Source: Nakamurella endophytica
GTDB taxonomy: Bacteria > Actinomycetota > Actinomycetes > Mycobacteriales > Nakamurellaceae
Length of the DNA stretch: 64,000 nucleotides
Direction: 5' to 3'
NCBI RefSeq assembly: GCF_014646215.1
Contig: NZ_BMNA01000004.1
Coordinates: 586,125 to 650,124, forward strand
The notes beneath the pieces were generated by a model. That model made no database searches. It had not been told where the DNA came from and was given only the letters and a program-made list of their open reading frames with translations. Shown piece by piece: positions 35,382-45,284 of the stretch (the first letter of the stretch is position 1; each line of letters opens with the position of its first letter). Made by a program: the position numbers and the translations under genes.

Positions 35382-36334
35382 CGGCGCACGATCCGGGCCG
35401 TCCAGGCCAGGCCCGCGCAGGTGAGCGCGGTCCCGGCCAGGAGCAGCACACCGCCGATCGGCGTCCGCAGCAGGACGTGCACCGGGTCGGCTCCCATCCC
35501 GGCCCCGAGCAGCAGCCCCAGCGCCGGCAGGACGGCGAGCACGTACCCGGACATCCGGGGACCCGCGGACTGGGCCCGCGCCGCGTCCTCCGACCGGACG
35601 GCCTCCTCGAGGTCGTCCGCTGTGGTCTCGACGAGCCGGCTCCACGGGACGCCGTGCCGGGCGGCCAGGACCCACGCGCCGGTCAGCCGGGCAGCCGCCG
35701 TCGTCACCGGATCGACGGCCCCCGTCGCCCGTCCGGTACGGCGGCGATCCGCGCCGGACGCCCGCGCCCCAACGCCGGGTGGTCGCCGATCCCCCAGCGG
35801 GCGGTCGCCGACGGCGATCGCCGCCGACACCGCGAGCAGGGCCTGCTCCCCCGGACCGGGGTGGGCCTGGGCCGCCGCCAGGACCGCCCGGTCGGGCGGC
35901 GCACCCGCGTGCAGCTCCCGGGCCAGCGTCCGCACCGCCAGCAGCACCGCGGCCCGGGCACGCCGGGTTCGGACCTGCGCTGCTTCGACCCGCACCAGCG
36001 TGCCCACCGTGCCGGCGACCAGCCCTGCGGCCACAGCGACGGACGTACCGAGGGCAGCGGCGGCACCGGCTGCGCCGCCGGCCGCGGCGAGCGGCCACCA
36101 CCGCACGACGCCGCCGGTGCGGAGCCGTCGCTCCGTCCGGCGCGGGCGGCCCACCCGCCCGGTCGCGGACTCCACCCGCCGCAGCGTCCCGACTCCCCGC
36201 GCTGCCGGCCAGACCGCGGCCGCGAGGGCCAGCAGGACCAGGGCCGCCGCGGCCGACCGCGCAGGGACGGCCCCGGACGGCGGCGCCGGCGCTGCGGCGA
36301 GCGGCGCTCCCACGGCGCAGAGGACGGAGGTCAC
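35378..36334 (-). CDS. Type II secretion F-domain protein, TadB-like
   Basis: 318 aa, second platform protein (Rv3658c position). It has N-terminal membrane helices (ARSAAAALVLLALAAAVW), a T2SF segment AVLLAVRTLARELHAGAPPDRAVLAAAQ, a WSRLVETTADDLEEAVRSEDAARAQSAGPRMSG-type core (quoted loosely) and two C-terminal helices. GTG 36334 overlaps the tadA stop as GTGA; GTG 36337 is equally possible. Confidence 0.84.
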   Translation of the reverse strand: MTSVLCAVGAPLAAAPAPPSGAVPARSAAAALVLLALAAAVWPAARGVGTLRRVESATGRVGRPRRTERRLRTGGVVRWWPLAAAGGAAGAAAALGTSVAVAAGLVAGTVGTLVRVEAAQVRTRRARAAVLLAVRTLARELHAGAPPDRAVLAAAQAHPGPGEQALLAVSAAIAVGDRPLGDRRPPGVGARASGADRRRTGRATGAVDPVTTAAARLTGAWVLAARHGVPWSRLVETTADDLEEAVRSEDAARAQSAGPRMSGYVLAVLPALGLLLGAGMGADPVHVLLRTPIGGVLLLAGTALTCAGLAWTARIVRR

Positions 36335-37503
36335 CACGGGCGCTCGACCCCGGCCACCCGCAGCCGCTCGGCGAGCACCGATGCGCCCGGCTCGACGGGC
36401 CGGCCGTCCACCACCGCGGACCGCACCACGGCCGTTCCGTCCGGACCGGCGGTCAGCACCGCCACCTCCGACACCCGACGACGGCCGAGGTCGCGGCTGA
36501 GGTGGACCACCACCTGCACGGCGCCGACGAGCTGGGCGTGCAACGCCGTCCGGTCGAGCCCGCCGAGCGCACCCAGCGCCTCGAGCCGGGCCGGCACCTC
36601 CGCTGCGGCGTTGGCGTGGACCGTGCCGGCGCCGCCGTGGTGGCCGGTGTTCAGTGCCATCAGCATGTCCACCACCTCCGCGCCCCGGACCTCGCCGAGG
36701 ACGATCCGATCGGGACGCATCCGCAGCGCCTGCCGCACGAGCTCCCGCAGCGGGATGGCACCGGCGCCCTCGACGTTGGCCGGCCGCGCCAGCAACCGGA
36801 CCAGGTGCGGGTGCGGCGGCCGGAGTTCCTCGGCGTCCTCGACCGTCACCAGGCGCTCGGCGGGGTCCACGGCCGCCAGCAGCGCGCCCAGCAGCGTCGT
36901 CTTGCCCGACCCGGTGCCTCCGGAGATCAACACGGCCAGCCGGGCACGCACCACGGCCTCGACCACCGCCCGGGTCACTGCCGGCAGGCTGCCGGCCGCG
37001 GCCAGCGCAGGCAGGTCGTACAGCCGCGCCCGCAGGACCCGGAGCGACAGGGAGGTCCCGGACGCCGCCACGGGTGCCAGTACGGCATGCAACCGGGTCC
37101 CGTCGGGCAGCCTGGCGTCGACGAAGGGGTGGGCGTCGTCGAGCCGGCGTCCGGCCGCCGTCGCCAGCCGGCGCGCGAGCCGCTGCACGGCCGCGTCGTC
37201 GGCGAAACGGACACCGGCGTCCTCCCAGCCCCGCCCGCGGTCCACCCGCACGTCCGCGCACCCGTTCACGACCACGTCGGTCGTCGCCGGATCGGCGAGC
37301 AGCTCTGCCAGCGGCCCGGCGCCGACCAGCTCGCGGCGCAGCCCCCGCACCAGGCGGAGCATCTCGGCATCGCTGACGACGGCGCCCGTCTCGGCACGGA
37401 CCGCCCGGACGAGCGCCGCGCCCGTCGGGTCGCTGCGTTCCTGCGCCAGGCGGCGCTGCACGGACTCGACCAGCGCCGCGGGGATGTCCGGGAGCACGCT
37501 CAC
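36331..37503 (-). CDS. tadA: Tad secretion ATPase TadA (CpaF/VirB11 family)
   Basis: 390-residue hexameric ATPase powering assembly. The N-terminal domain carries DPATTDVVVNGCADVRVDRG. Walker A is LISGGTGSGKTTLLGALLA, followed by the Asp box TVEDAEELRP, Walker B DRIVLGEVRGAEVVDML and the His box ALNTGHHGGAGTVHANAA. GTG 37503 overlaps the ssd stop as GTGA. Position corresponds to Rv3659c. Confidence 0.93.
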   Translation of the reverse strand: MSVLPDIPAALVESVQRRLAQERSDPTGAALVRAVRAETGAVVSDAEMLRLVRGLRRELVGAGPLAELLADPATTDVVVNGCADVRVDRGRGWEDAGVRFADDAAVQRLARRLATAAGRRLDDAHPFVDARLPDGTRLHAVLAPVAASGTSLSLRVLRARLYDLPALAAAGSLPAVTRAVVEAVVRARLAVLISGGTGSGKTTLLGALLAAVDPAERLVTVEDAEELRPPHPHLVRLLARPANVEGAGAIPLRELVRQALRMRPDRIVLGEVRGAEVVDMLMALNTGHHGGAGTVHANAAAEVPARLEALGALGGLDRTALHAQLVGAVQVVVHLSRDLGRRRVSEVAVLTAGPDGTAVVRSAVVDGRPVEPGASVLAERLRVAGVERPW

Positions 37504-38564
37504 CCCCGGCCGTCCAGCCTGTCCAGGACGGTGCCCGCGGCCCGCGCCAACGGTCCCCTGCGGTCGGTCCCCGGCGGCCGGCCCTGCTCGAGGTCCCTGG
37601 CCAGTCCCGGCTGCGGTCGCATCCGTGCCAGCACCGGCAGTCCGACGGCGCGCTCGACGTCGTCGGCGCCGAGCCCGCCCGGCGACGGACCGCGGACCAC
37701 CAGCACCGGACGGCATCCCAGGACGTCCAGCCGGGCGGCCATGCGGGCGGCTCCGTAGCAGCCCCGCACGTCCGCCGGGACGACCAGGACCACCAGGTCC
37801 GCCCGGTCGACCGCCACGTCCACCACGGCGTCGGAGTGCCGCGGCAGGTCGGCGACCACCAGGTCGCCGGCCCGCCGGCCGGATCGCAGGACGACGTCGA
37901 GGACGTCCGGGCCCACCGGACCCGTCCGGTCGCGGTCGTGGCACAGCAGCGAGATCCGCCGATTGCCCACCGGCAGGACCGGCAGGGCGTGCCGCAGGTC
38001 GTGCATCGACAGCCGGCCCGACGGCGCGGCGAAGTCCTGCCAGTGGAACGCACCGCCGTCCTCGACGCCCAGCACGACGTCCAGTCCTGCTCCCCACCCG
38101 TCACAGTCGGCGAGCAGGGTCCGCCGCTGCCGGACATCGGCCGCGACCGCCAACCCGGTCGCGAAGACCGAGGCCCCGGCGCCGCCGCAGGCACCCAGCA
38201 CCGCGACCACGCGACCTTCCCCGCCGCCGGCCGTCACGGCGTCGGCGAGCAGCGCGATCAGCGCCTCGTCCGACTCGCCGATCCGCACCGTGCTGTCCAC
38301 ACCGAGCCGGATGCAGGCGTCCCAGGGCACGGGATCCAGGTCCGGCCCGCAGACCGCGACGACCTGGGGGCGGCGCGGCAGCCCGGCGGCGGCCACCGCC
38401 GGCACCGCGGCGGCGTCGACCAGCACGAGCGACGCCGCGCGCCACACGCTGCGGGCCACGGCGGCCGGGGCGTGCGCCACCTCGACCTGGGCGGCGGCGG
38501 CGATCCGCAGCACCTCGTCTAACACCGCATCGTCGTCGGTGACGACCAGCGGTCGTTCCCCCAT
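37500..38564 (-). CDS. Septum-site determining/CpaE-like MinD-family protein (Ssd, Rv3660c-like)
   Basis: 354 aa. N-terminal receiver-like region (LVVTDDDAVLDEVLRIA), then a MinD/ParA-type domain with VVAVLGACGGAGASVFATGLAV in the P-loop position. The lysines of a true deviant Walker A (KGGxGKS/T) are missing, as in CpaE and Ssd. ADCDGWGAGLDVVLG and VVADLPRHSDAVVDVA follow. Family members localise Tad machinery or affect septation. ATG 38564 has GAGGAG 6 nt upstream. It is first gene of the Tad operon. Confidence 0.87.
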   Translation of the reverse strand: MGERPLVVTDDDAVLDEVLRIAAAAQVEVAHAPAAVARSVWRAASLVLVDAAAVPAVAAAGLPRRPQVVAVCGPDLDPVPWDACIRLGVDSTVRIGESDEALIALLADAVTAGGGEGRVVAVLGACGGAGASVFATGLAVAADVRQRRTLLADCDGWGAGLDVVLGVEDGGAFHWQDFAAPSGRLSMHDLRHALPVLPVGNRRISLLCHDRDRTGPVGPDVLDVVLRSGRRAGDLVVADLPRHSDAVVDVAVDRADLVVLVVPADVRGCYGAARMAARLDVLGCRPVLVVRGPSPGGLGADDVERAVGLPVLARMRPQPGLARDLEQGRPPGTDRRGPLARAAGTVLDRLDGRG

Positions 38565-38875
38565 GGCTGCTCCTCGTGCCGTCCGGAAGGTGCGGCACCA
38601 GTGGACCGGCGGTCGCTGCGTACCCGCGCGGCTCGCGCCCGGCCTGTGGATGACCCCGCGGGGTGGGGATGACGGGACCGTGACGGCCCCGACCCGAGAA
38701 GGGAAGCGGACGGTGCAGTGGTGCGGGGGCGCGCAGTTCGGCGAAGTGCGGAGTGGCGCGGGCACCACCGGCTCGACGGGCAGTGCCGCCGTGCGGCGTC
38801 GCCACGGCACGATCCGGCCGCGCGGATGGATCCCATCGACACCGCGTCGGGGACGGCGTAGGGCGGAAGGGCCGG
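38565..38875. other. Leader region upstream of ssd
   Basis: 311 bp without a recognisable gene; presumably holds the Tad operon promoter. The 3' boundary meets the 6C RNA. Confidence 0.5.
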
Positions 38876-38983
38876 AGATAAGGTGCGGCCCCCGCCAGGG
38901 GGGAGGGCGGGGGCCGCAGGGGGTTCAGCTCCGGGGGGTTGAGCTGAACCCGGGGCCGATCCCCGGGGGGATGGGGACCGACG
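38876..38983 (-). ncRNA. 6C RNA (actinobacterial small RNA, B11-like)
   Basis: On the - strand two adjacent perfect stem-loops are present: GGGTTCAGCTC/GAGCTGAACCC (38921-38951) with loop AACCCCCCG, and TGCGGCCCCCGCC/GGCGGGGGCCGCA (38884-38918) with loop CTCCCCCCT. Two hairpins each exposing six cytosines define the 6C motif. It lies next to ssd, as B11 does next to Rv3660c in M. tuberculosis (from memory). A -10 box TACGAT (38990-38995, - strand) with GTGACG 17 nt upstream puts the 5' end near 38983. A further CCCGGGG/CCCCGGG pairing (38949-38967) competes with the first stem. Ends are estimates. In mycobacteria this RNA base-pairs with targets through its C-rich loops. Confidence 0.82.
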
Positions 38984-39106
38984 GCAACGATCGTAGCCTC
39001 ACGGGCCGGCACCGTCACCCTTCCCCGACCCACCGCCGGGTGATGCAACCCTCGGACGCCGAAAACTACCCGTTCGGGCTAAGGACGCCTGAATCGATAC
39101 GGCGTC

Positions 39107-39390
39107 CGGCCTGCCGGTGCAGTGGTTGCCGGACCCTGGAGACCGCGGTATCACTGAACCAGGGAGTCCCGTCCGGCCAGGGTCTGTCGTGGAGGAGAAA
39201 CGGCAGGCCACCCGGCTCGGAGCTCCTGCCGGAGATCCCGGTACCCACCCGCCGCTACGCGCCGCGAAGGTAGGTCGTGTGTCTCCCGGACGAGGGTCCG
39301 GGAGCAGCAGTCCACGACGAGCACGGCGGGCCTGGTAGTCGGACCGTCACCGGTGGACGGCGCCCTGCCCGCACGGCAGGGCGCCGTTCC
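39107..39390 (+). ncRNA. Probable Ms1/scr3559-like 6S-type small RNA
   Basis: A non-coding stretch between the 6C RNA and the Fic-like gene, the position of MTS2823/Ms1 in mycobacteria and near scr3559 in Streptomyces (close to acs). TTCGGG (39073-39078) and GATACG (39096-39101) are spaced 17 nt and could be the promoter. Inside are a 9-bp hairpin CTCCCGGAC/GTCCGGGAG and CCGGTG near the 5' end able to pair with CACCGG near the 3' end, giving a long rod. It ends in a strong hairpin terminator. The length of about 285 nt matches Ms1 (about 300 nt), an RNA that binds core RNA polymerase. Identity rests on synteny and shape, not sequence alignment. Confidence 0.6.
39357..39387 (+). terminator. 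Terminator of the Ms1-like RNA
   Basis: 13-bp perfect stem ACGGCGCCCTGCC/GGCAGGGCGCCGT with a CGCAC loop, followed by TCC on the + strand. No + strand coding gene ends nearby, so it must serve a non-coding transcript. Confidence 0.7.
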
Positions 39391-39569
39391 GGTGTCCGCG
39401 AGGATCTCCCGGACGGTCACAGGGCGTTCGATCTGTTGGCCATGACCGCGCCGTCCGTGTGGTGGTGGCGCCGACCGGCGGCACGTTCCTCGTCTCCCCG
39501 GGCGGTCCGGTGGTGGCCGTCGATGCCGATTCATCGATCCGGCTGACCGCCGTCCACTCCTTCGCGGGC

Positions 39570-40400
39570 TCAATCCGCCGACGCCGTGGCATCCGTCGAC
39601 GACCGTCCCTCCCGCGCACCGGCGATCATGGCGGCGCAGGCGTGCAGCAGCCATCGCCGCCGGCCGTCCGGCGTGCCCGCCGACCACGCCCGTGCCGCCG
39701 CCGCGTACTCCTGGCGCTCCCGCAGGTGTCCGGCCTCCGGCACGGTCAGGCCGCGCGGGTCGAGCCCGGTGGTGGTCATCGTCAGCCGCGCCGCTGCCCG
39801 GGCCACCACGCCGTCGGCCGCACCGAACGGTCGGAGGCGCAGCAGTTCGGCGTGCACCACCGCCACCGTGAGGACCGCCGGCCACGGTGACCCGAGCACC
39901 AGCCCGCTCAGCGCCGCGAGCCCGGCTGGCACCGCTGTCGCCGGTGGAGCGAAGGCGTCGGCCACCGCGGCCGGCAGGGGCAGGGCGGCCGGCTCGCCCG
40001 TCCTCGGCCGCCCCAGCTCCGCCGCCGGCACCAGACCCGCGGCGGCCAGGACGTGCAGCCGGGCCAGGGCCTGAGCGGGCGCACGTCGCCACACCGCTTC
40101 GAGCGCGGGCAGGGCCGCGGCGACCCGCAGGGCGCCGGCCAGGACGGGATCGTCGACGGTGACCGGCGTCCCGGCCGACCGCCCGTCGTCGTCGCCCGGC
40201 CGGACCGCGGCACCGGCGGAGGCACCGTCGAGCAGGGCGGAGCAGCGGGCCGCCCGGCCCGCCGCGGCTGCGGCCGCGGCGTCGGCGTTCCGCAGGTTGC
40301 CCGGCAGCCGGTGGACCGCCACGACGGCGCGTCCGGCCCGTTCCGCTGCCGCCAGGACCTCGTCGTCGGCGAAGGGGTCGGTCGGCGCCCCGCTGATCAC
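39570..40400 (-). CDS. Degenerate Fic-like protein (Rv3662c-like position)
   Basis: 276-residue, Ala-rich, all-helical protein. The segment ELLRLRPFGAADGVVARAAARL aligns with the Fic active-site motif HPFx(D/E)GNGR, but the His reads Arg, the Asn reads Asp and the next Arg is Val, so AMP transfer is unlikely. It starts VISGAPTDPFADDEVLAAAE. GTG 40400 is chosen because TAGGCT (40408-40413, - strand) lies 7 nt upstream; a longer start at 40436 lies across that box. It is divergent from acs, the usual neighbour of this family. Confidence 0.72.
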   Translation of the reverse strand: MISGAPTDPFADDEVLAAAERAGRAVVAVHRLPGNLRNADAAAAAAAGRAARCSALLDGASAGAAVRPGDDDGRSAGTPVTVDDPVLAGALRVAAALPALEAVWRRAPAQALARLHVLAAAGLVPAAELGRPRTGEPAALPLPAAVADAFAPPATAVPAGLAALSGLVLGSPWPAVLTVAVVHAELLRLRPFGAADGVVARAAARLTMTTTGLDPRGLTVPEAGHLRERQEYAAAARAWSAGTPDGRRRWLLHACAAMIAGAREGRSSTDATASAD

Positions 40401-40407
40401 CGCGCCG

Positions 40408-40458
40408 AGCCTACGGACGGGGCCTGCACATGACATGTCGGTGGGCCGGCGTTAACTT
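40408..40458. promoter_or_regulatory. Divergent promoter region of the Fic-like gene and acs
   Basis: Leftward TAGGCT at 40408-40413 fires a leaderless Fic-like transcript. Rightward TAACTT at 40453-40458 is a likely acs -10 box. Between them is an 11-bp palindrome ACATG-A-CATGT (40428-40438), well placed to act as an operator for either. Confidence 0.5.
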
Positions 40459-40542
40459 GCACGGGTCGGACAGGGGCGACCGGTGCGGTGCCGGTGCGTC
40501 CGTCTGCCGACCCGCCGCCCGCCGCCGCAGCAGAGGAGCCCG

Positions 40543-42540
<1,998 letters not shown>

Positions 42541-42745
42541 CGGTCGCCGCAGTCACCAGCCGCGGTGACGGGCCCGGGGTCACCGGGGAGGCCGGGCTGC
42601 GGCCGGGCAGGTCGGCTCCCGATCCGGCTCGCCGGCCGGTTCCGGCCACCCGCCACCCCGCCCGGGCGGCCGTCGCCGGCCCGAGCCGCGCGTGACCGAG
42701 CGCACACCGTCGGCGCGGCCGGCGGGAAATACTGCCTGCTCGGGA

Positions 42746-42863
42746 GCCGTTCTTGTCTGTGCCGGCCCTGGATGCGACGGTGAGAACCAGCAGACGGTGT
42801 CCTTGCGGACACGGCAGTCGAGCACGGGCGATGCGGTGGGTTCGATTCCCGCCGACGGCACCA
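42746..42863 (+). ncRNA. tRNA-like RNA gene of unresolved class, with CCA end and own terminator
   Basis: The 3' end is that of a tRNA: T-arm GTGGG-TTCGATT-CCCGC followed by CGACGGC, A and CCA (42861-42863). GCCGTT at 42746 can pair with GACGGC. Inside, GTCTG/CAGAC encloses CTGG/CCAG as an extended hairpin where a D-arm would be, then GTGTC/GACAC with a 6-nt CTTGCG loop, then a short GCA.TCG/CGA.TGC hairpin like a variable arm. At 118 nt it is too long for a normal tRNA, and I find no standard 7-nt anticodon loop. A terminator follows 19 nt later, so it is likely transcribed. It could be an odd long-variable-arm tRNA, a decayed tRNA, or a tRNA-like regulatory RNA. Confidence 0.45.
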
Positions 42864-42881
42864 TCCACGGACACGTGACAG

Positions 42882-42911
42882 CGACGGCCCGCCGGCGACG
42901 GCGGGCCGTCG
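42882..42911 (+). terminator. Terminator after the tRNA-like RNA
   Basis: 12-bp perfect stem CGACGGCCCGCC/GGCGGGCCGTCG with a 6-nt loop, then GTGTCTCC. Downstream to 43264 (353 bp) I see no gene; the promoter of the holin-family gene should lie there. Confidence 0.7.
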
Positions 42912-43264
42912 GTGTCTCCGGACCCCGCGCCGGACGCCTCCGACAACGGACCACCGGCACCCGAGCTGCCGCCGCACTCGGACTGCAGCCGCCGCCCCGT
43001 CCACCCGCGCGCGCCGGCGCCGGGCCTGCGCGCGGGTCGGCCCGTGCCCGAGCCGCTCGCGCGGTTGCCACCCGGCGGGTGCACCGGGCGTCCGTGGGAC
43101 GCGCACACCGCCGCGGGTGGCCGACGGCCAGGGGTGGCGGGTGCGCCGGACCCCCCGTGGCACGATGATGGGCGCCGTCGACCAGACGTCCGGGGCGTCG
43201 AGAGCGACCGCCCGGGTACCGTCCGCCTGACAGCCGCACCGCGCGGCGAGAAAGGGGCCCTCAG

Positions 43265-43759
43265 ATGCCCGGTGTTCCGCAACGGCCGGCGTCGTCCGTC
43301 CCCGCCACCGGCGCCCGGCCGGTCATCCCGTTGACCGCGGAGCCCATCGTGGACCCCTCGGAGTCGATCGGTGCGCTCGTCAAGGACGCCACCGTCCACA
43401 TGTCGACGCTGGTCCGCTCGGAGATCGAGCTGGCCAAGCTGGAGATCACCGAGTCGGTGAAGACCGGCGTCCGGGGCGCGGTGTTCTTCATCGGCGCCGC
43501 CGTGATCGGGCTGTTCAGCATGTTCTTCTTCTGGTTCATGGTCGGCGAGATCCTGGCGATCTGGCTGCCGCGGTGGCTGGCGTTCACGATCGTGTTCGTG
43601 GCCATGCTGCTGATGGCGGGGCTGCTGGCGCTGCTGGGCCTGCGCAAGGTCAAGCAGATCCGCAAGCCGGAACGCACCATCTCGTCCCTGACAGAGACGG
43701 CCGCGACGCTGAAGTCCGCCGCCACCCACAGCAGCGATCCCAGCGCCGCCGCGCGCTGA
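43265..43759 (+). CDS. Phage-holin-superfamily membrane protein (Actinobacterial holin, Rv3669-like)
   Basis: 164 aa. An amphipathic N-terminal region (SIGALVKDATVHMSTLVRSEIELAKLEI) is followed by two membrane helices (GAVFFIGAAVIGLFSMFFFWFMVG and LAFTIVFVAMLLMAGLLALLGL) and a basic tail. This is the putative Actinobacterial Holin-X/DUF1469 pattern; the holin name is by homology only, and a housekeeping membrane role is likely. ATG 43265 has AAAGGGG 8 nt upstream. The hydrolase gene follows 16 bp later. Confidence 0.82.
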   Translation: MPGVPQRPASSVPATGARPVIPLTAEPIVDPSESIGALVKDATVHMSTLVRSEIELAKLEITESVKTGVRGAVFFIGAAVIGLFSMFFFWFMVGEILAIWLPRWLAFTIVFVAMLLMAGLLALLGLRKVKQIRKPERTISSLTETAATLKSAATHSSDPSAAAR

Positions 43760-43775
43760 GGAGACCTGCTCCCGG

Positions 43776-45248
43776 GTGACCACGGTGCCCGCCCCGACGG
43801 GACCTGACGCCGACCGCACCGCGCGCGGCGAGGGCGCGGCCGCCCGCCCGCACGACCCGGTGGACCGGTCCGTGAACGCCAACGGCATCCGCTTCCACCT
43901 CGTCGAGGCCGGGTCGGGGCCGCTCGTCCTCTTGCTGCCCGGGTTCGGCCAGACCGCGGGCAGCTGGCGCCACCAGCTCCGCGATCTCGCCGCCGCCGGG
44001 TACCGCGCCGCGGCGCCCGACCTGCGGGGCACCGGCGAGTCCGACAAGACCCCCCGCGGGTACGACGCGTTCACCCTGGCCGAGGACGTCGCCGGCCTGG
44101 TCGGCGCCCTGGGCGAGCGATCCGCCGTGCTGGTCGGCCAGGGCTACGGCGGCACGCTGGCCTTCGACGTGGCGACCATGCACCCGGACCGGGTCCGCGG
44201 CGTGGTGGCGATCGCCGCGCCGCATCCCGCCCGGCTCGCCGCACCCCGGCTGCCGTCCCGCACCCCGTACCGCCGCCTGCTCCGCTTCGCTGCCGCTCCG
44301 CTGTTCCCGGACCGGCGGCTCGCCGCGGGCAACGGCGCCCGCCTGGAACGGATCGTGCACGCCGCGGCCGGCCCGCAGTGGACGTCGACGGCGGAGTACA
44401 CGTCGGCCGTCGCGGACATGCGGCGGTCCATCACCATTCCGGGGGCGGCCAAGGGCGCCGTCGAGCAGCTCCGCTGGGTCGCACGGTCCCCGTGGCGGAC
44501 GGACGGCCGCCGCCACCGCGAGGCGCTGCAGAGCGGCGTGCACGTGCCGGTCCTGCACCTGGCCGGGGACGCCGACCGGTTCGTCCCGCTGGAGGAACTG
44601 ACCGACGCGGCCCGGCACTGCCACGGCGCCTACCGCCTCCGGGTGGTGCCGGGTGCCGGGCACTACCCGCCCGAGGAAGCACCGGAGGTCGTCGACCGGC
44701 TGGTCGTGGAGTTCCTGCGGGCCCTGGACGGCGGCCCGACCCCAGCGACGCAGGACCGACCCGTCCGGCGGGGCCGCCACGCCGTGCCGGCCGCGCCGGA
44801 CGGCACGACCGCCGGCGCACCACGACGCGGCCGGCACGAGCGCGCCGCACCCGCGGACGGCGGTGCAGCTGCCGCTGCGGACGGCGTTGCACCTCACGCT
44901 GCGGACGGCGGTGCAGCCGCAGCTGCAGACGGCGCCGGGACGGACACCGGCGGCCGGGCGCCGGTGCGTCCGCAGATGACTCTGGACGCGGCCCTGCGGG
45001 ACGAACCGGGCACCGCCGGCGCCCGGGTCGACGGCCGCGACCTCTCCGCTCCGGCGGCCGCGCTCAGGACCGACCTCGCCGCAGCCGCGGTGCAGCGCGC
45101 CGCGGCGGCCGGCGACCCGCGCCCGGTGGACGACGCCGGTGCGCCGGCGGTCGATCGCCGGCAGGCCCGTCGGTCGGTCGGTCCGGTCACCGTCCGCGCC
45201 ACGGACGGACCGGCGCCGGCCGGGGTCACCAGCCGGCCGGTCCGCTGA
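43776..45248 (+). CDS. Alpha/beta-hydrolase-fold protein (EphE-like) with altered nucleophile and long disordered tail
   Basis: 490 aa. Residues about 30-320 are an epoxide-hydrolase-like alpha/beta fold: oxyanion region LVLLLPGFGQTAGSW, DLRGTGESDKTPRGYD, the nucleophile elbow, a late Asp in AGDADRFVPLEEL and the catalytic His in PGAGHYPPEEAPEVV. The elbow reads LVGQGYGGTLAF: where Ser or Asp is expected (GxSxG, GHDWGG) there is Gly, so ordinary hydrolase activity is doubtful. The last 170 residues are Ala/Gly/Asp/Arg-rich and contain three 8-residue repeats. GTG 43776 lies 12 nt after GAGGAG. It matches the position of Rv3670 (ephE). Confidence 0.8.
   Translation: MTTVPAPTGPDADRTARGEGAAARPHDPVDRSVNANGIRFHLVEAGSGPLVLLLPGFGQTAGSWRHQLRDLAAAGYRAAAPDLRGTGESDKTPRGYDAFTLAEDVAGLVGALGERSAVLVGQGYGGTLAFDVATMHPDRVRGVVAIAAPHPARLAAPRLPSRTPYRRLLRFAAAPLFPDRRLAAGNGARLERIVHAAAGPQWTSTAEYTSAVADMRRSITIPGAAKGAVEQLRWVARSPWRTDGRRHREALQSGVHVPVLHLAGDADRFVPLEELTDAARHCHGAYRLRVVPGAGHYPPEEAPEVVDRLVVEFLRALDGGPTPATQDRPVRRGRHAVPAAPDGTTAGAPRRGRHERAAPADGGAAAAADGVAPHAADGGAAAAADGAGTDTGGRAPVRPQMTLDAALRDEPGTAGARVDGRDLSAPAAALRTDLAAAAVQRAAAAGDPRPVDDAGAPAVDRRQARRSVGPVTVRATDGPAPAGVTSRPVR
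44853..44933. repeat. 24-bp tandem repeat in the hydrolase tail
   Basis: Three copies of a 24-bp unit starting GCGGACGGCG (44853, 44877, 44901) plus a partial fourth, coding for ADGGAAAA-type octapeptides. Confidence 0.8.
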
Positions 45249-45284
45249 GCCGAGCGACACCTGCCGTCGGGCCCGGTCGGCCCG

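Noticed and set aside
34277-38542. A 1421-residue + strand frame across the Tad operon
   Set aside because: Pure Arg/Pro/Ala shadow of tadC, tadB, tadA and ssd, all of which show family motifs on the - strand.
38876-38990. Riboswitch (for example a c-di-AMP or other actinobacterial leader type) in the GC-rich hairpins after ssd
   Set aside because: No gene follows on the + strand for more than 1 kb, and the loops with six C on the - strand match the 6C RNA far better.
39277-39890. Small + strand open frames in the gap between the 6C RNA and the Fic-like gene
   Set aside because: Low-complexity Arg/Ala/Pro sequence, no ribosome binding site, and overlap with a structured RNA and terminator.
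42746-42863. Selenocysteine tRNA (selC) as an explanation of the tRNA-like RNA
   Set aside because: No TCA anticodon occurs in the 118 nt, and the arms do not fit the 8/5 or 9/4 selenocysteine fold.
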